Assembly (NCBI GenBank): GCA_022835595.1
Contig: BQUP01000001.1
Coordinates: 1,922,001 to 1,986,000 of the forward strand
DNA from: Cystobasidium ongulense
Taxonomy: Eukaryota; Basidiomycota; Cystobasidiomycetes; Cystobasidiales; Cystobasidiaceae
Direction of reading: 5' to 3'
DNA: 64,000 nt
The translations under genes and the position numbers were made by a program. Below the pieces are notes generated by a model. That model did not search any database, had not been told where the DNA came from, and was given only the letters and a program-made list of their open reading frames with translations. Each line of letters starts with the position of its first letter. The first letter of the stretch is position 1. Shown here one piece after another: positions 1 to 13,667 of the stretch.

Positions 1-2171
1 GTAGGCCGGCCATGCCGGAAGCTCCACCAGAATCTGCCAATTTCTTGACGCTATCCACTTGTATGCCCATTTCCTTCTGGAACAAAGGCCAAAGCTGCAT
101 ACGAAGGCCAATGATATGCGATTCCATAGCCGCGGCGGGGCACGTTCCATTCTTGTTGTCTCCCAACAGCTGTTCGGCTAGCTCGTCATTAAGGCGAATC
201 ATGCTTAAGAGCGATAGTACATTCGGGAAACTCTGGGTGAGTATCGTCTGTACAAAGTTCTGTGGTGAATTTATTGGGTCAGCATGACACAGATTTGTTC
301 GCAATATATTTAAGGCACGCATACCTTGGCATACTCCAGGCTGGGTTCAAAGATCTGCTTCCAAACATGCTCGGTTGCTTGCGTTCTCGTCTTCGCAGAC
401 CTGTCTCGAGCACTCAAGCTAAGACCGTGCGATAGGCTTTGACCTTCCGAGACAATGCTAACACTGTCATCATCCTGTATAGTCGATAAATGACTGGACG
501 CGCTTTCCATTGGCTGCCTATCTCGGCTGAGCTTTTGTGCGAACGTCACATTGACTTTTTCTGTCGTGACCGGATGATAGAAGTCGTCTGGCCGACCGAA
601 GAATGATGCTATAAAAGCATATTCTGCTCGTGCGTTATCTGCTATGACGAGTGAGATTGAACGGAACAATTCTTCGGGCGTCGATTTCTGTGTAAAACAC
701 AGTACAAAATCAGTACAGACACACAAGTGGACTAAAGCGGACTCATTTACAAAGTCTGGTTCATCAGCTCGGTAAGCCAATATTACTCCAGATTCCTCTG
801 ATCGCTGCATGATATTTGGGCCATGTAGAGTATCTACCGAGGACCGCGATCCTTGAGCTATCACCCCTGGTGCGGGCTGCCGCGAGAATAAAGATAGCGA
901 GCTTTCCGATGCTACCGATCCGACCGGCTCTGTTCTCGCTACAGACCGCCCTCTAATTCTGTCCAACGCTCTGACGTATCTCCTAAACCCAGTTTCGTAA
1001 TACCATTGTGCAGTCGAGATGTATGCTTTTTGAACTTCATGGGCAGCTCGTGCGGAATGCCTTTGCAGGAAAGCGAAAAAGGATCGATATTTGTTGAGTA
1101 TTGAGATATGGAATATGGCAAAATTAGGTGTTATAGATGTTCTATACGGTGTGAATAGATTGACAAGGAAGCCTCGCAATGCGTAAGTGACCTATGGCGA
1201 GCGATTAGTACATCAAGTCTCGCTTGAAATAAAGTCTGCATACTCACACGTATACGCAGCTTTTCTACAACTTCTTCAAGATCTTTCCTACTGTTGACTT
1301 TTGGTCCGCTTCTTACAGCTACGAGCGCTTTCTCCAGGTCATCTACCGGCTGTATCCAAGCTTCTGACGGTTCCGTTTCCATCAAGGTCTGTATTAACGC
1401 TGGAGAAACAGTTATGCTCGCCAACAGCGGTGACAGGTTATTTCGAACAGTCTGATAGATGTATCAGCCTGGATTCTGAAAGCAATGCCCTCTACCAACT
1501 TACTTTACGATTCTCTAGACGCGACTCTATGACCTTGCTTCGCGATTGCAAGTCTGCGATGTGACCCGAGACCGACGACAAATCGTTCTGGAACGTCGAT
1601 ATGAACGCCTCTAGTGAAGCGAGCAGGGTTGTGCTTGACTGCCAGTATATCACATTAGTTCTTGCTTCCGTTTCTAAAGGACCTGCTCTGGCTAACCTCG
1701 ACCTGATCGTGAAGCTCTCGGTAATCTTTCGCGCGTGTCGCAACTGACGCATAGAGTCAGTGAGCGACTCTAGACATGCATGTTGCGCTCAAGCGACTCA
1801 CATTGAGACTCCTCCTGCCTCTCGCGCCTCTCTGCTTCTCTCGCGGCTTCATTTCTAGCTTGCTTGATGTTGCCTAACGTGGCGGCCTCTCCAGCCAAGT
1901 CAAGCAGCTCTATGGGGAGGAAGCGAGTTCACGAACGAAGCGAGAGCAGGAAGGTGAAGCGTGAGAAGGTATAGGTCAGTGTCTTCTTCCTAGCGTTCTG
2001 ACGAGCTTAGCAGTCGGTGCCCTACCTTTCGGTGGGACAGCCTGCAGTTCACGAGTGTCGCAATCAGCACGTAGCGAATCAGCTGCAAATCCAGCAAGGC
2101 CCTCTATGGCAACAGTGACTCACATCGTGCTTGTGGACAGGTCCAAGCAAGCTATCAAGCTTTTCTTGCAT
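1..2171 (-). CDS. VPS52: VPS52, GARP/EARP tethering complex subunit (C-terminus cut by window edge)
   Basis: Vps52 is a core subunit of the GARP tether that captures endosome-derived vesicles at the trans-Golgi. Spliced by hand, the exons run right to left: about 1908-1803 (LLDLAGEAATLGNIKQ), 1744 to about 1492 (TNVIYWQSSTTLLASLE and ISTFQNDLSSVSGHIADL, the Vps52/Sac2 core coiled coil), about 1440-1250 (TVRNNLSPLLASITVSP), about 1200-330 (YALRGFLVNLFTPYR, then FAIFHISILNKYRSFFAFL) and from about 285 off the left edge (NFVQTIL...). Introns have clean GTGAGT/GTAAGT donors. The segment near 700-1000 is a Ser-rich insert between conserved blocks. The start is uncertain: the Met at 2171 begins MQEKLDSLLGPV, but the join to the next exon was not resolved. 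The order and spacing of conserved blocks make the family call firm. Confidence 0.88.
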
Positions 2172-4905
2172 GAGTGCGGTCGAGCAAAGGTAAAGCTGTC
2201 GAGCAAGTCCGGCAACTGAGCAGGCACGTGTCGATAAAGGCGAGGCAAGAAGGCAAAGCGGCAAGGACGGCAAGAGGTATGAATCCGATAGTGATACAAT
2301 ATAGCACTGCAGTGCATTGCATAGACGAGGAAGAAAGGTAGAGGTGGACGAGAAAAGGTTCAGACTAGCGACCCGAAACTTCGCAGACCAGCTCGAAAGC
2401 CGAGTCTTCGAAAAGCTCCAGTTTGGAATATCGCCTGTCATCATATGTAAAAAGGGTGGGTAAAAAGGGGGGAGAGCCATCGACGATGAGAATAGTCCGC
2501 ATTGAGTTACGCCGCACTGGCGCCAGCCATTGTCCATTTATGAATTACTTCCCACCAGACCATCCAGTATCTCGAAGTCCTGCCGATTCTTGCATCCAGG
2601 AAAGTTTGAGCGAAGAACGTAAAAGAAGAGGAGGGTAGTAATTTCCAGCGGTTCCCACGTGCGTGTAAACATAGTAAAAAAGGCCAATCCCGCTTGCTTG
2701 AGGATGGTTAGGGTCTGCTCCAACAAATATCTTTTTTTCGGTCCGGTAAGAAATGGGAAAAAAACGCGCGTCTCCAACAATAACGTATCTTGAGCCTTTC
2801 TTTTTTTCTTGCCTCTACCAACTTTCAGCCGTCCACATCAAGCCTGCGCCTTCTGCGTAAGTGAAAGAAAGAGAGAGTCGAAGAAGAGAAAAGGAGGAAA
2901 TAAGGGTCCAAGCGAAGAGAAGAGAAGAGAAAACAAAGGGCCGGAAGAGTCATCAAAGGACAACAACAACGACAACCAAGTGTCCAATCTCCTAATCTAT
3001 ACCATCTCGTACATAACTTGTTTCCCCAACACAAAAGATTCGAATTTATTCCGTTCCACATCGTTAGACCGAATGAGGCGGCGAGGGGCGAGTTTGTTTT
3101 CCACGAAAAGAAGCTAGTAGGTCGAAGGGTTTTCCAGAAGTACTCGGACAAATTCATACGCCGGGCAAAGCACCACGCTTGTCGGTTTTCAAAACCCTTC
3201 TCGTTCGGGCCCCGGCCAAACGTGGTGAAGCGAAATGAATGACTCGGTACTGTGAGTGCGAATAAGAAGGGTCGAGAGAAAGGAGGGTAGTGAAGTAATA
3301 CGAAAAGTAAGACTGGGGCCGAATTTGTATGTATGCGCGCTCGCGTGGGATGTAAGTTGAATCCTGTTCTGTGTCCTTTTTTTTCAGCGACACGAGCGGA
3401 GCTTGCGTCCGATAAAAGAGGGGTGGAAGAGGATTGAGGCAACTAGAAAATCCAGTAGTGAGTTGAGGTGTTCAGGGCAACAGACCCGGACGAAGAAAGG
3501 CGCCTCTTCGAGAACCTTCAGGTGGAGGCGGAATCTTCGGGCGGAACTTAGGCTGGCGAACCGGGAAAAGTGCGGCGCACCGCGTATTGCACTGAAGCCG
3601 TCGAATGAGCGAACCTCTGGCCTGGCGAAGGCTGAAGCTCCAGCTACATTCTCTGGCGAAGCTCCTTGACGCCTTTTCAAACTCGTTCCGACTCTCTGGT
3701 CTTCTCATAGTGACTGTTCGCACGCCCATTCAACCTGCTGCATGATGCTCTAATCCTCTAGATCGATACTCCGAGACGGCTGTGTAACAGTCCCCAACGG
3801 GCCTCCGCACAAGGAGCAGAGAGCGAAATGAGAGATATCTTGGAGCACCGCTGTACGACCTGGGGCAGCTCCGCCGGCAGGTGGTGGCCGCCATGTGTCG
3901 TGGGGAGTTCAACACCATGTCAACATCCGTGAGGACACTAACATGATACTGGACTGCCACTAGGATACCCACGTCTGACGACTATAAAGTGATCCTAGTA
4001 CAGACTGCTACTTGTGCAGCGAAAGAAATGGTTGGAAGGGTCGATCCGAAGACCGAGTCGAGCCAGTCGAGACGTGACACGGAGAGTGCATTTTACGGAA
4101 AAGTGATAGACCATTGCTGGTAGCGCCCGCAGAGGCTTTAACCTCTTGTCCCGCTAGGACATGCATGAAACGAAGCTGATTCGCGGACCTTAACCCGCAG
4201 CCGACTCTTTTGCTCACTAAAGAGAAAATTGCGTGGTGCACCAACGCTGTGTGTGAGGCTGCTCTCGCGGTCTTCTAACGATGGCTGTGTTGGGACGATG
4301 AGGGTGGAGGAGGGAGCAGGGAGGAGTGAACCGACTCTACTAACGACACGTCCATACACTATCGCTGCGAGTCACGCGACCTGCTCGTTCGCTACCCGGG
4401 CTTCAAGTTCCCTCCAACAACCTTGCAGCCTGCTGACCGGACCAACAAAAGCTGGACGACGGTCGCAGGTGCGCGGCGTAGAATGGTATGCCCTCAATGC
4501 AGCGTCGAGAGTGCACAGACTGCGCGTGTGTATGTCCGCTGCATCATCCATGCGCCGTCTCCAGCGATGTCTGCATCCGAAGTTGTCGTCTTCGAGTCGG
4601 TTGTGAGAAGAAAGATGAAAGAAGGATCCACTTCATTCTTCAAGCTGGCAAAGTGGCAAAACGCAGCAATGCCGACAGGCGGCCAGTCAGGATAGCAAGT
4701 CACGTAGGCAAGTATGTCGTAGACGTCCTATCTGTCCATGCTGGTGACTAGCCCAAATCCGTACTTGGCCTGACTGACATGCCGAACCTGTGGCGGGCGT
4801 GTATACTGGACTGACTCGCAGCTGGCGTCTTGTATGATTCGCTTAGTTGCTACATTATGGCAAACATCACAGACAGACATGCTATATATCGCTCTGAAAG
4901 GTAGG
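2172..4905. other. 2.7-kb stretch without a convincing gene
   Basis: The stretch lies between the 5' end of VPS52 and the 3' end of the Ivy1-like gene, both on the minus strand. Open frames overlap on both strands, and none has domain-like composition or splices into a longer protein. About 2850-2960 is strongly purine-rich on the plus strand (GAAGAGAA-type runs). An inverted repeat GAAGGGTTTT / AAAACCCTTC lies at 3124-3133 and 3191-3200. It could hold the VPS52 promoter and an untranslated RNA gene, but nothing here proves one. Confidence 0.5.
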
Positions 4906-6545
4906 CTACCACCCGTTTTCACTCGTCAAAGGCTCCACGGATGGATGGCGCTCCTCGGTGTCAGTACCAAGCAGGTGTTCATTCCCACTCTGATCCCTGT
5001 GCTGCAGCTGTTCCTCATTTTCTGAAATCCAGCTTAAACGATCTTTCCTCTCCCTCTTCGGCGTTTGGTCTATATCGTCATTGTTAGTGTTGTTTGCATT
5101 CGCCAGCCTCTGTTTCTGATCCTGCGCCCAACGAGCGGTAGTAGCTGGGCTATTTTCCAATACACTACTGCTAGAATTGGTATGATTGAACTTGGAGCGC
5201 GCTAGTCCTGTAGCTGGATGTTGAGGTGATGCGTTTGAGCTTGCAGGTGACGCGATGCCCAAGGGAGGTAGAATGGAGAAAATATGTCCCTCTTCTGACG
5301 GTTGCCCATATGCGTTGAACGGATCTGGTATGCTCTGAACCATACTCTCTATGATCGTGTCTGACGTTCCTTTCGTGACAACCCTATCGGCCGCGTCTAT
5401 TTGAGACCGCACGACTAACGCAACTTTGCCCGCAACGACGTTCCAATTCTCTTCTTCGCCTTCAAGTACTTCTTGGTAGAAATCCGCTTTAATGCGATCC
5501 AGATCGTCTACTTGACTTTGTAGGAGTAAGAGGGCGCGTCTAAAGCTTGTGAGGTCTGTTCAAAGATTGGTAGAACCTGGTCAGAGGTGCCTACCGAGGT
5601 GTTCGGGAAGCGAAGAAAGCCTTACCTCTCTGCTTCTTTCGGCCAACTCGCATATTCTCAGCCTCGGTTTCTCTGATCTTTCTACTCTTTTCGTTCGTCT
5701 CCTGCTCATATTGCATCTGTCTATCTTGTACTTCTGCTCTATAATGGTCGTATTTCTCGAGTAAGGGTATCTCGAATGACTTGTAGAAGGTGTCGGACTG
5801 CCGTAACAATGTGAGGTCATGGTCAACTTCATCTTAGACTTGAAGAACCCCGAACATGGAGTAGAAAAACTCACCAGTAATTGTTGTTGATTACTCATGA
5901 CGTGATGCAGGCCTGCAGCAGCCATGAGCCGTTCAGACGGCGATGTAGTCGGTCCAGGATCCGCTTCAGCGCTATTATCCTGTATAATGTCCTCACTATC
6001 CAAGCCAGGAATATCTTCCGGTATACCGACTGGATGTTTCAAAGTGGAAGGCTGAGGTGTGTATGCTGCTCCCTTCTGTCTTGCACAACCCTCTAACGCA
6101 CTCGCGAATTCACTGGTGGCGGTCGCCAATGCTAGCATTGCATTGCGATACACCTTGGCAGTTTTGAGCAGGTTGTCGTATGTATCGAGCGAGTCCCGCA
6201 TGTTCGCCCTTTCCAAAGAGCGTATGTCCCGTATCAGCTATCCGTATCGAACGCTTGTTTACTGAAGCATGCGCACCTTGTGATGATCACCGCGGGTCCA
6301 TCGACTCCAGCGCCCCATTCCATCTTGCTGGCTCTCGTAGCACCAGTCATACCACTCACTGCGCTCAAGGTAGGCGACAGCGGTGGTACAGCTGACCTGG
6401 CAGGCCTCGAGGACGTCCGACTAGGTTGAGACATCGCCCTTTGCGTTTGGCGTACAGGAGTGCCGTGCGTGCTCGATGCAGAAGAGGACGTTTCGCCGTG
6501 TGCATTCGATGTGGATGACGCTCTTGAGCGCGTGAGCCATGCCAT
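4906..6545 (-). CDS. IVY1: Ivy1-like I-BAR (IMD) domain protein
   Basis: Ivy1 is a phospholipid-binding inverse-BAR protein of the fungal vacuole/endosome that contacts Vps33 and the Rab Ypt7. Exon 1 (6545 to about 6290) is a Ser/Pro-rich leader. The next exon holds the helical start of the domain (SLDTYDNLLKTAKVYRNAML, then ATSEFASALEGCAR), followed by an acidic linker. After an intron near 5840-5880 comes the charged helix (YKSFEIPLLEKYDHYRAEVQ, then EKSRKIRETEAENMR), and after another near 5545-5590 the last helix (RRALLLLQSQVDDLDRIKAD). The tail is low-complexity and ends KDRLSWISENEEQ...SENGW. The family is judged from helix pattern and characteristic phrases, not from a catalytic motif. 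The first intron join is ambiguous. Another I-BAR protein is the main alternative. Confidence 0.68.
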
Positions 6546-6965
6546 CGTTGCTAATCCGTCGCTGGATGGTCTTTATCGCGAATGTCAGAGGTGCGCTTTC
6601 CGAACTCGGCTGGACGCGCTTGAAGACGTGTAACCACGATGAGAGGGCAGCTGAACGGCTCTCCTTGAATATGAGTAGTGCAACTAACACACTCTGTGAT
6701 GATGTTCAGGATGGATGCGCATCGAAGCATCGCAATTGCAATTCCACGGAACAATATCACGTTTCGATCAAAGTGTTTGGCATTCTGACGAGACGATGCT
6801 CAACCGAGCTGCCTCTGCACCACTCCAGCTGATTGGCGTCGCATCTGCATCCAGTCTACTCTCTTCACGGTCACATATAGAACTTCCACTGTCCTCTCTG
6901 AATGGAAGCCAATCATCATGCCATGCGCTACATCGATATGTCCGTACGCAATTGAACAAGAAATG
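6546..6965. other. Intergenic region upstream of the Ivy1-like gene
   Basis: About 420 bp between the start of the Ivy1-like gene and the stop of the upstream hydrolase, both read leftwards. The open frames here are short and overlapping. It presumably holds the Ivy1-like promoter and the hydrolase 3' UTR. I see no distinct motif. Confidence 0.5.
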
Positions 6966-8337
6966 TTACACTTCAGCCTCTATGAGCGGCCATGTCCTAT
7001 CAGGCTCAGTCATATGCATACTATGTTCTCCTCTGTCCAAGACGACCATCTTCAAGCCCATGATAGCAAGTTTGTCTTGTCCACGAAGCGCTGGAACCCA
7101 GTCATGGCTTCCTCGAAGGCAGACTACCTCGACCCCACTTTGTAGAATACCTGGTAGAAGGCCCTCTTCTGCGCATACCGCACTACCTCTCCCAGCTGCA
7201 AGTGCAAAGCGATGAGCGAACTTAAGCTAACTCCAAACGAGATGAGAGGAAATGTTCAAGAGATAAACTTACTGATGAAACAAGGCATCAAAGCCTCAGC
7301 CGAGCTACGATGTCGCACGAGCGCATAGGTATATTTACGGACTAGCCTCCTAAGCTCTTTGTCCTCTCCAATCCAATCGTACAAGTTCGAAGAATGTACG
7401 AAAGCGGTAATTGCCAACGGCATGAGTGGACCAGTCAGCCGTATTATGGCCAGGGGTGTAATATGATATCTAGCCCATAGATATCCAAGTAAGCCATCGC
7501 TAAACTTGCTCGGTCTCTTCACACTCGTAGTGGGAGGTATCCCGGTATTTGCTGTTGCATCTGGGCTCAGCACAAGGGGACCGTCTATGCCCACGGGCGA
7601 GAGTAGGATGAGCTTCACTATAATCTCGGGGTGCACTTTCGCGACTTCAGCACCGATCCTTGCACCTGATGATATTTACTGTTTAGCAATAGCGATAAGG
7701 CTCCGGATCAGAGCTTACAAAACTCACCAAGCGAATGTCCCATGATTACCATCCGGTCGAGGTTCATCACCTTCGTCCAAGCATGTATAGACTCGGTATA
7801 ATACCTCAGAGCATTGCTGCTCAATCTCTGAGCATATTCAATGTGATCCCTCGTCATGATGCTCCCATTTTCAGCGAATATGGTCGTCCACTCTTTCTCG
7901 TGAGTATTCAAAAATGAGCTCGAACACCCTACGCCAGGGAGATCTATACCGTAAATATCACGCTTGCCTTTCAAAGAACTCGCTAGTCGTTTTAGTATCG
8001 CCGCCCAAGTACACTTTCCAGCTCCAAAACCATGCAGTAAGAGCAGAGGAGGTCCCTTCACATATGCACTATCTTGGCCTTCTGCTGATTCCTCAGCTCG
8101 TATGAGGAAGGTGCTGATATAAGAGCCATCTGGTAAATTCACGTTGAATATCTGGTAAGCCCCCCCTGACTTGTCTTTGTCATGGCCCTGCATGTCTCGA
8201 AAGAAATAGGAGAAGAGACGGTCCTCCGCTTGAGCTGTATCATCAGGGATCCGCCCACAGAGTTGTGAAATGAAAGATGCCATGACTGAATGTGCAACAA
8301 GGTGGAAATTCAACAGTGTATGTATGGATGGATGCAC
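6966..8337 (-). CDS. Alpha/beta hydrolase of the ABHD4/ABHD5-CLD1 family (lysophospholipid acyltransferase / cardiolipin lipase type)
   Basis: Three exons. Exon 1 carries the oxyanion-hole strand GPPLLLLHGFGAGK and the nucleophile elbow GHSLG. The intron splits the last Gly of the elbow (donor GTGAGT, acceptor about 7672), and exon 2 continues ARIGAEVAKVHPEIIVKLIL. Exon 3 (about 7228-6966) gives VVCLRGSHDWVPA and then VVLDRGEHSMHMTEPD, which contains the HX4D motif (H-MTEP-D) typical of this family. The elbow serine is present, unlike vertebrate ABHD5, so the protein should be able to hydrolyse lipids as yeast Cld1 and Ict1 do. The Met at 8337 is the first in frame; the one at 8283 (MASFISQL) is equally likely. 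The true C-terminal exon lies in a frame that looks closed unless spliced. Confidence 0.85.
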
Positions 8338-8531
8338 CAGGCCAACAGCCTTGAAAGTCAGACTTGAAAGGGCAATATGGAGTTCCGCTACCTTTCCGAC
8401 GGTCTCAATCTAACAGACTCCTGTGGAAACTCCGCTCAGAAGCCAAAGGAAGCTGAAATGGGAGTACTTGATTTCAGAGGGCACCCTATCAAACGACTCA
8501 ACTGCACTAATTACAAGATACTTTTGATATT

Positions 8532-11134
<2,603 letters not shown>

Positions 11135-11723
11135 CTACTCTTCGCTCGATGAGCCAGACGAGGAAAGCTTTCTTAGCAATTTCCGAAACCGTCTTCCCGT
11201 GCGGAACTTGTCAGAGGAAATCTGACTCCCTTGCTGTTCCAACTTCCACGTCTTATGCTGTTGTTGGCGCTGTTGCTGAAGTTCCGCCGTCTTTGGTGAA
11301 TTGGGAGGAGACCAGTAGATCCTGAAAGATCCGTCATTGATGCAAGCTGTCAGTTTCTAGTAGCAAGATGTACAAGACCAGAATGAAAAACTCACCCGCC
11401 CTTTGGAGCCATCCCTCCCTGTCCAACTCTATACCCATCATCTTGCATTGTTGGACTATATCTAGGCGGTGAAATCGACGAATCAGGCGGGTTGAGGATG
11501 TCCGTAGCCGGGTTCTGCAATTAAGTGAAAAGAAAAAGCACGTGCTTCGTCAGTAAAATCACCGAACATCAATGTCAAAAGCATGGCACGTGGGAATACT
11601 CACGCTCAGAGGTAAAGCTGGAGCAGCGTACGAGAGACGGTTGATATATTTCATGTTCTCGTCGAAAGGCTTTGATGATGATGATGATAGTTCTGGTAGT
11701 ATAGTGTAGCCCGCTGTGCCCAT
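11135..11723 (-). CDS. Small three-exon protein of unknown function (about 140 aa)
   Basis: Found by splicing; each exon is too short to stand out alone. Exon 1 starts at 11723 (MGTAGYTILPELSSSSSK, then MKYINRLSYAAPALPLS) and ends at a GTGAGT donor near 11603. Exon 2, about 11517-11399, reads NPATDILNPPDSSISPPRYS, then MQDDGYRVGQGGMAPKGG, to a second GTGAGT. Exon 3, after an acceptor near 11322, reads IYWSPPNSPKTAEL, a Gln-rich run, then FRTGRRFRKLLRKLSSSGSS and a stop at 11135. Phases match at both junctions, which supports a real gene. No domain recognised. The tail is basic and then serine/acid rich. Probably cytosolic or nuclear, as no signal peptide or membrane segment is visible. Confidence 0.72.
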
Positions 11724-13206
11724 GCCCGACCGGTCTTGTTTCGAAGGGTGGGTCTGTCCTATCCGTCGTAAACTTTTAGACTAGAGACGCGAGTGGCTTC
11801 TTGTAAAGCCAAACAAAGGAAGAAGGTGGTGAAGCTGAACTGGAGTAGTGATAGAAGGAGAGGAACACGAAGACTGACAAGGTCAAGTCAAGGAAAGATG
11901 TAAAAGAAGAAGAAAAGTTTTGAAACAAAGAAGAACGATGAGAGAGGGAGGTCATCCCATGATTGCACGCTTTGGTCCTCCGGCGCTAAAGTATCTAGTG
12001 ACAATAATCCCACTAAATCTCAGACGTGCATGATGGCGTCGCATGGTGCGTTTTGGAAGGTTTTGGCCCGAGCGGCTGCATAGGAATGTTAATGCTTGTG
12101 CGTAGGGAGGTATTTTATCAGAACCTAGCGCAGCGGTCTTTGCGTAGTTCGGGCAGTCACTCTGTAGCGTCTGTAACATGATTTTATTACTATTATTACT
12201 CTAATTATTATTGTAAAAAAGATCCAGGCAATTCTGACAAACGGAAGCGCTTTGGCCTTTTCAACTCCTACCCATCGGGAGTTGGAAAAGCGCACTAAAG
12301 AATTTTAGCGCTAGTCATCGGGGCTCATTTAGCCCTACAGAAGAGTCAAAAGACAATTGGTATGGAGGGTGGGTCAGGCAATTTGCGCGTGTTATGCGAG
12401 AGCACTACGACTTGTAAGTCCAACTTCGAGCTCTTGCTGCTGGATACGAAGTGATTCTGCGAAATGTGATACGTACCGAACTCCTCACGCTCTTCAGACT
12501 GTGCCACTCATTCTCCCCTCTTTCGAGAGCGCCACGATGCGATGCCACCCTCTAGCGTTGGAGGGGTTGGAAAGCTATTATACCTAGCACCTTATAGTGT
12601 TAGTCTACCGGTGTATGAAACCTGTATCTTCCTTATTCTCGGTCGCCGTGCGGATAGATTCGAATTTTTGCTTTTTGAAGGCGATGAAGATCCATAAGGC
12701 GGTACCTGCAGGTGATGCCCCTGTCGTCATCATCTTTTCATTCAGTTTCTGAAGAAACTTGCTTTCATATGGTTGACCCGATGTGGGAGGTGCTGGTGAA
12801 CAGATAGTTCATCTGGAGATATCCGATACCCGACTGATAACTTAGACACCAGGAGCAGCCGACGACCTTTTAGCCTATGCTCCAACGAGAGCTGAAGGTT
12901 TCTGGATAACATAAACATAATAGGCACAACTGCGTTGTGTATGATCTTCATAATGTATGTACAATAGGTAGTCCGACTCGGAACTGCGGGTACATTGCAA
13001 GACCGCATGTAAGATCGTCAATCCGGTGCTCCGCATTGTTAGCCTTTTCAACGTACCGTACCGAGTTAAGGGCAAAAAGGGCATCTACATCACCTTGACT
13101 GTGAATAAATAAAATCTTGGAGATGTCGAAACTCCTGCCCCTGCGCATCTAGCTTGCCTTTATACGAGCGTTCAAGTTCCAGCGCGTGAAATTGTACCTT
13201 GAGGCA
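11724..13206. other. 1.5-kb region without a supported gene
   Basis: Holds a 5' leader for the small gene ending at 11723, a hairpin at 12257-12290, and scattered short open frames. On the minus strand around 12950-13148 one frame reads DVDALFALNSVRYVEKAN, which has coding-like composition, but I could not splice it into a longer protein or name a domain. It may be a decayed gene. Confidence 0.45.
12257..12290. repeat. Inverted repeat / hairpin
   Basis: Arms CTTTTCAACTCC and GGAGTTGGAAAAG face each other across a loop of about 9 nt. They pair over 12 bp with one bulged base. It stands alone in gene-free DNA. It could be a fold-back in a transcript or a short remnant of terminal repeats, but no target-site duplication is evident. 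Confidence 0.6.
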
Positions 13207-13482
13207 TTATTTACGCGTGTCCAGACCGAATCCCGTAAATTCGTCAGTATACTTGGAAGTTCGTAGAGCCCGCGGATGTGTACCAGACTTGAACTCTATA
13301 TCTTCACTTAAAGTCATGTCTGACCATTTGCTGCCTGGGAAAGTGACATTCACTTCCTTGAGGCTCTTGATGTCCAGCTGCGACAGGCGTCCTCGCTGGA
13401 CCACCGTTTCAGCCAAAATATGACTGCCATACAGGGCACTGCCATTTGCTTGTCTGCGGATTATGGGCAATTCACTAAACAA
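13207..13482 (-). CDS. Unrecognised 91-aa open reading frame, possibly the end of a broken gene
   Basis: A single open frame with coding-like composition (SALYGSHILAETVVQRGRLS, then LKEVNVTFPGSKWSDM) and a stop at 13207. It lies on the same strand as the lactonase, just downstream of the lactonase stop at 13668, and is in another frame. No family recognised and no splice partner found. Either a small gene, the last exon of one whose start I could not see, or a remnant. Confidence 0.3.
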   Translation of the reverse strand: MFSELPIIRRQANGSALYGSHILAETVVQRGRLSQLDIKSLKEVNVTFPGSKWSDMTLSEDIEFKSGTHPRALRTSKYTDEFTGFGLDTRK

Positions 13483-13667
13483 CTGGCAACAGAACGCATC
13501 TTGCTATAGCCCCGATCCTAGTCGCTGGAGTAGGGGGGGCCGCAGCGGCGTGTAGCGAAAAGATAAGGCAAACCGGGCGGCACTTTTTGCAGAGCACAGC
13601 TGACCGAAGAGGCAGGTTCTGCCCATACTGGCGCGTATCGTAGTACAGTACTTGATTAATTTCAAGG

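Noticed and set aside
2809-3680. Possible coding genes in overlapping frames of 74-205 aa
   Set aside because: Composition follows the purine-rich strand bias, frames exist on both strands at once, and no motif or splice chain appears.
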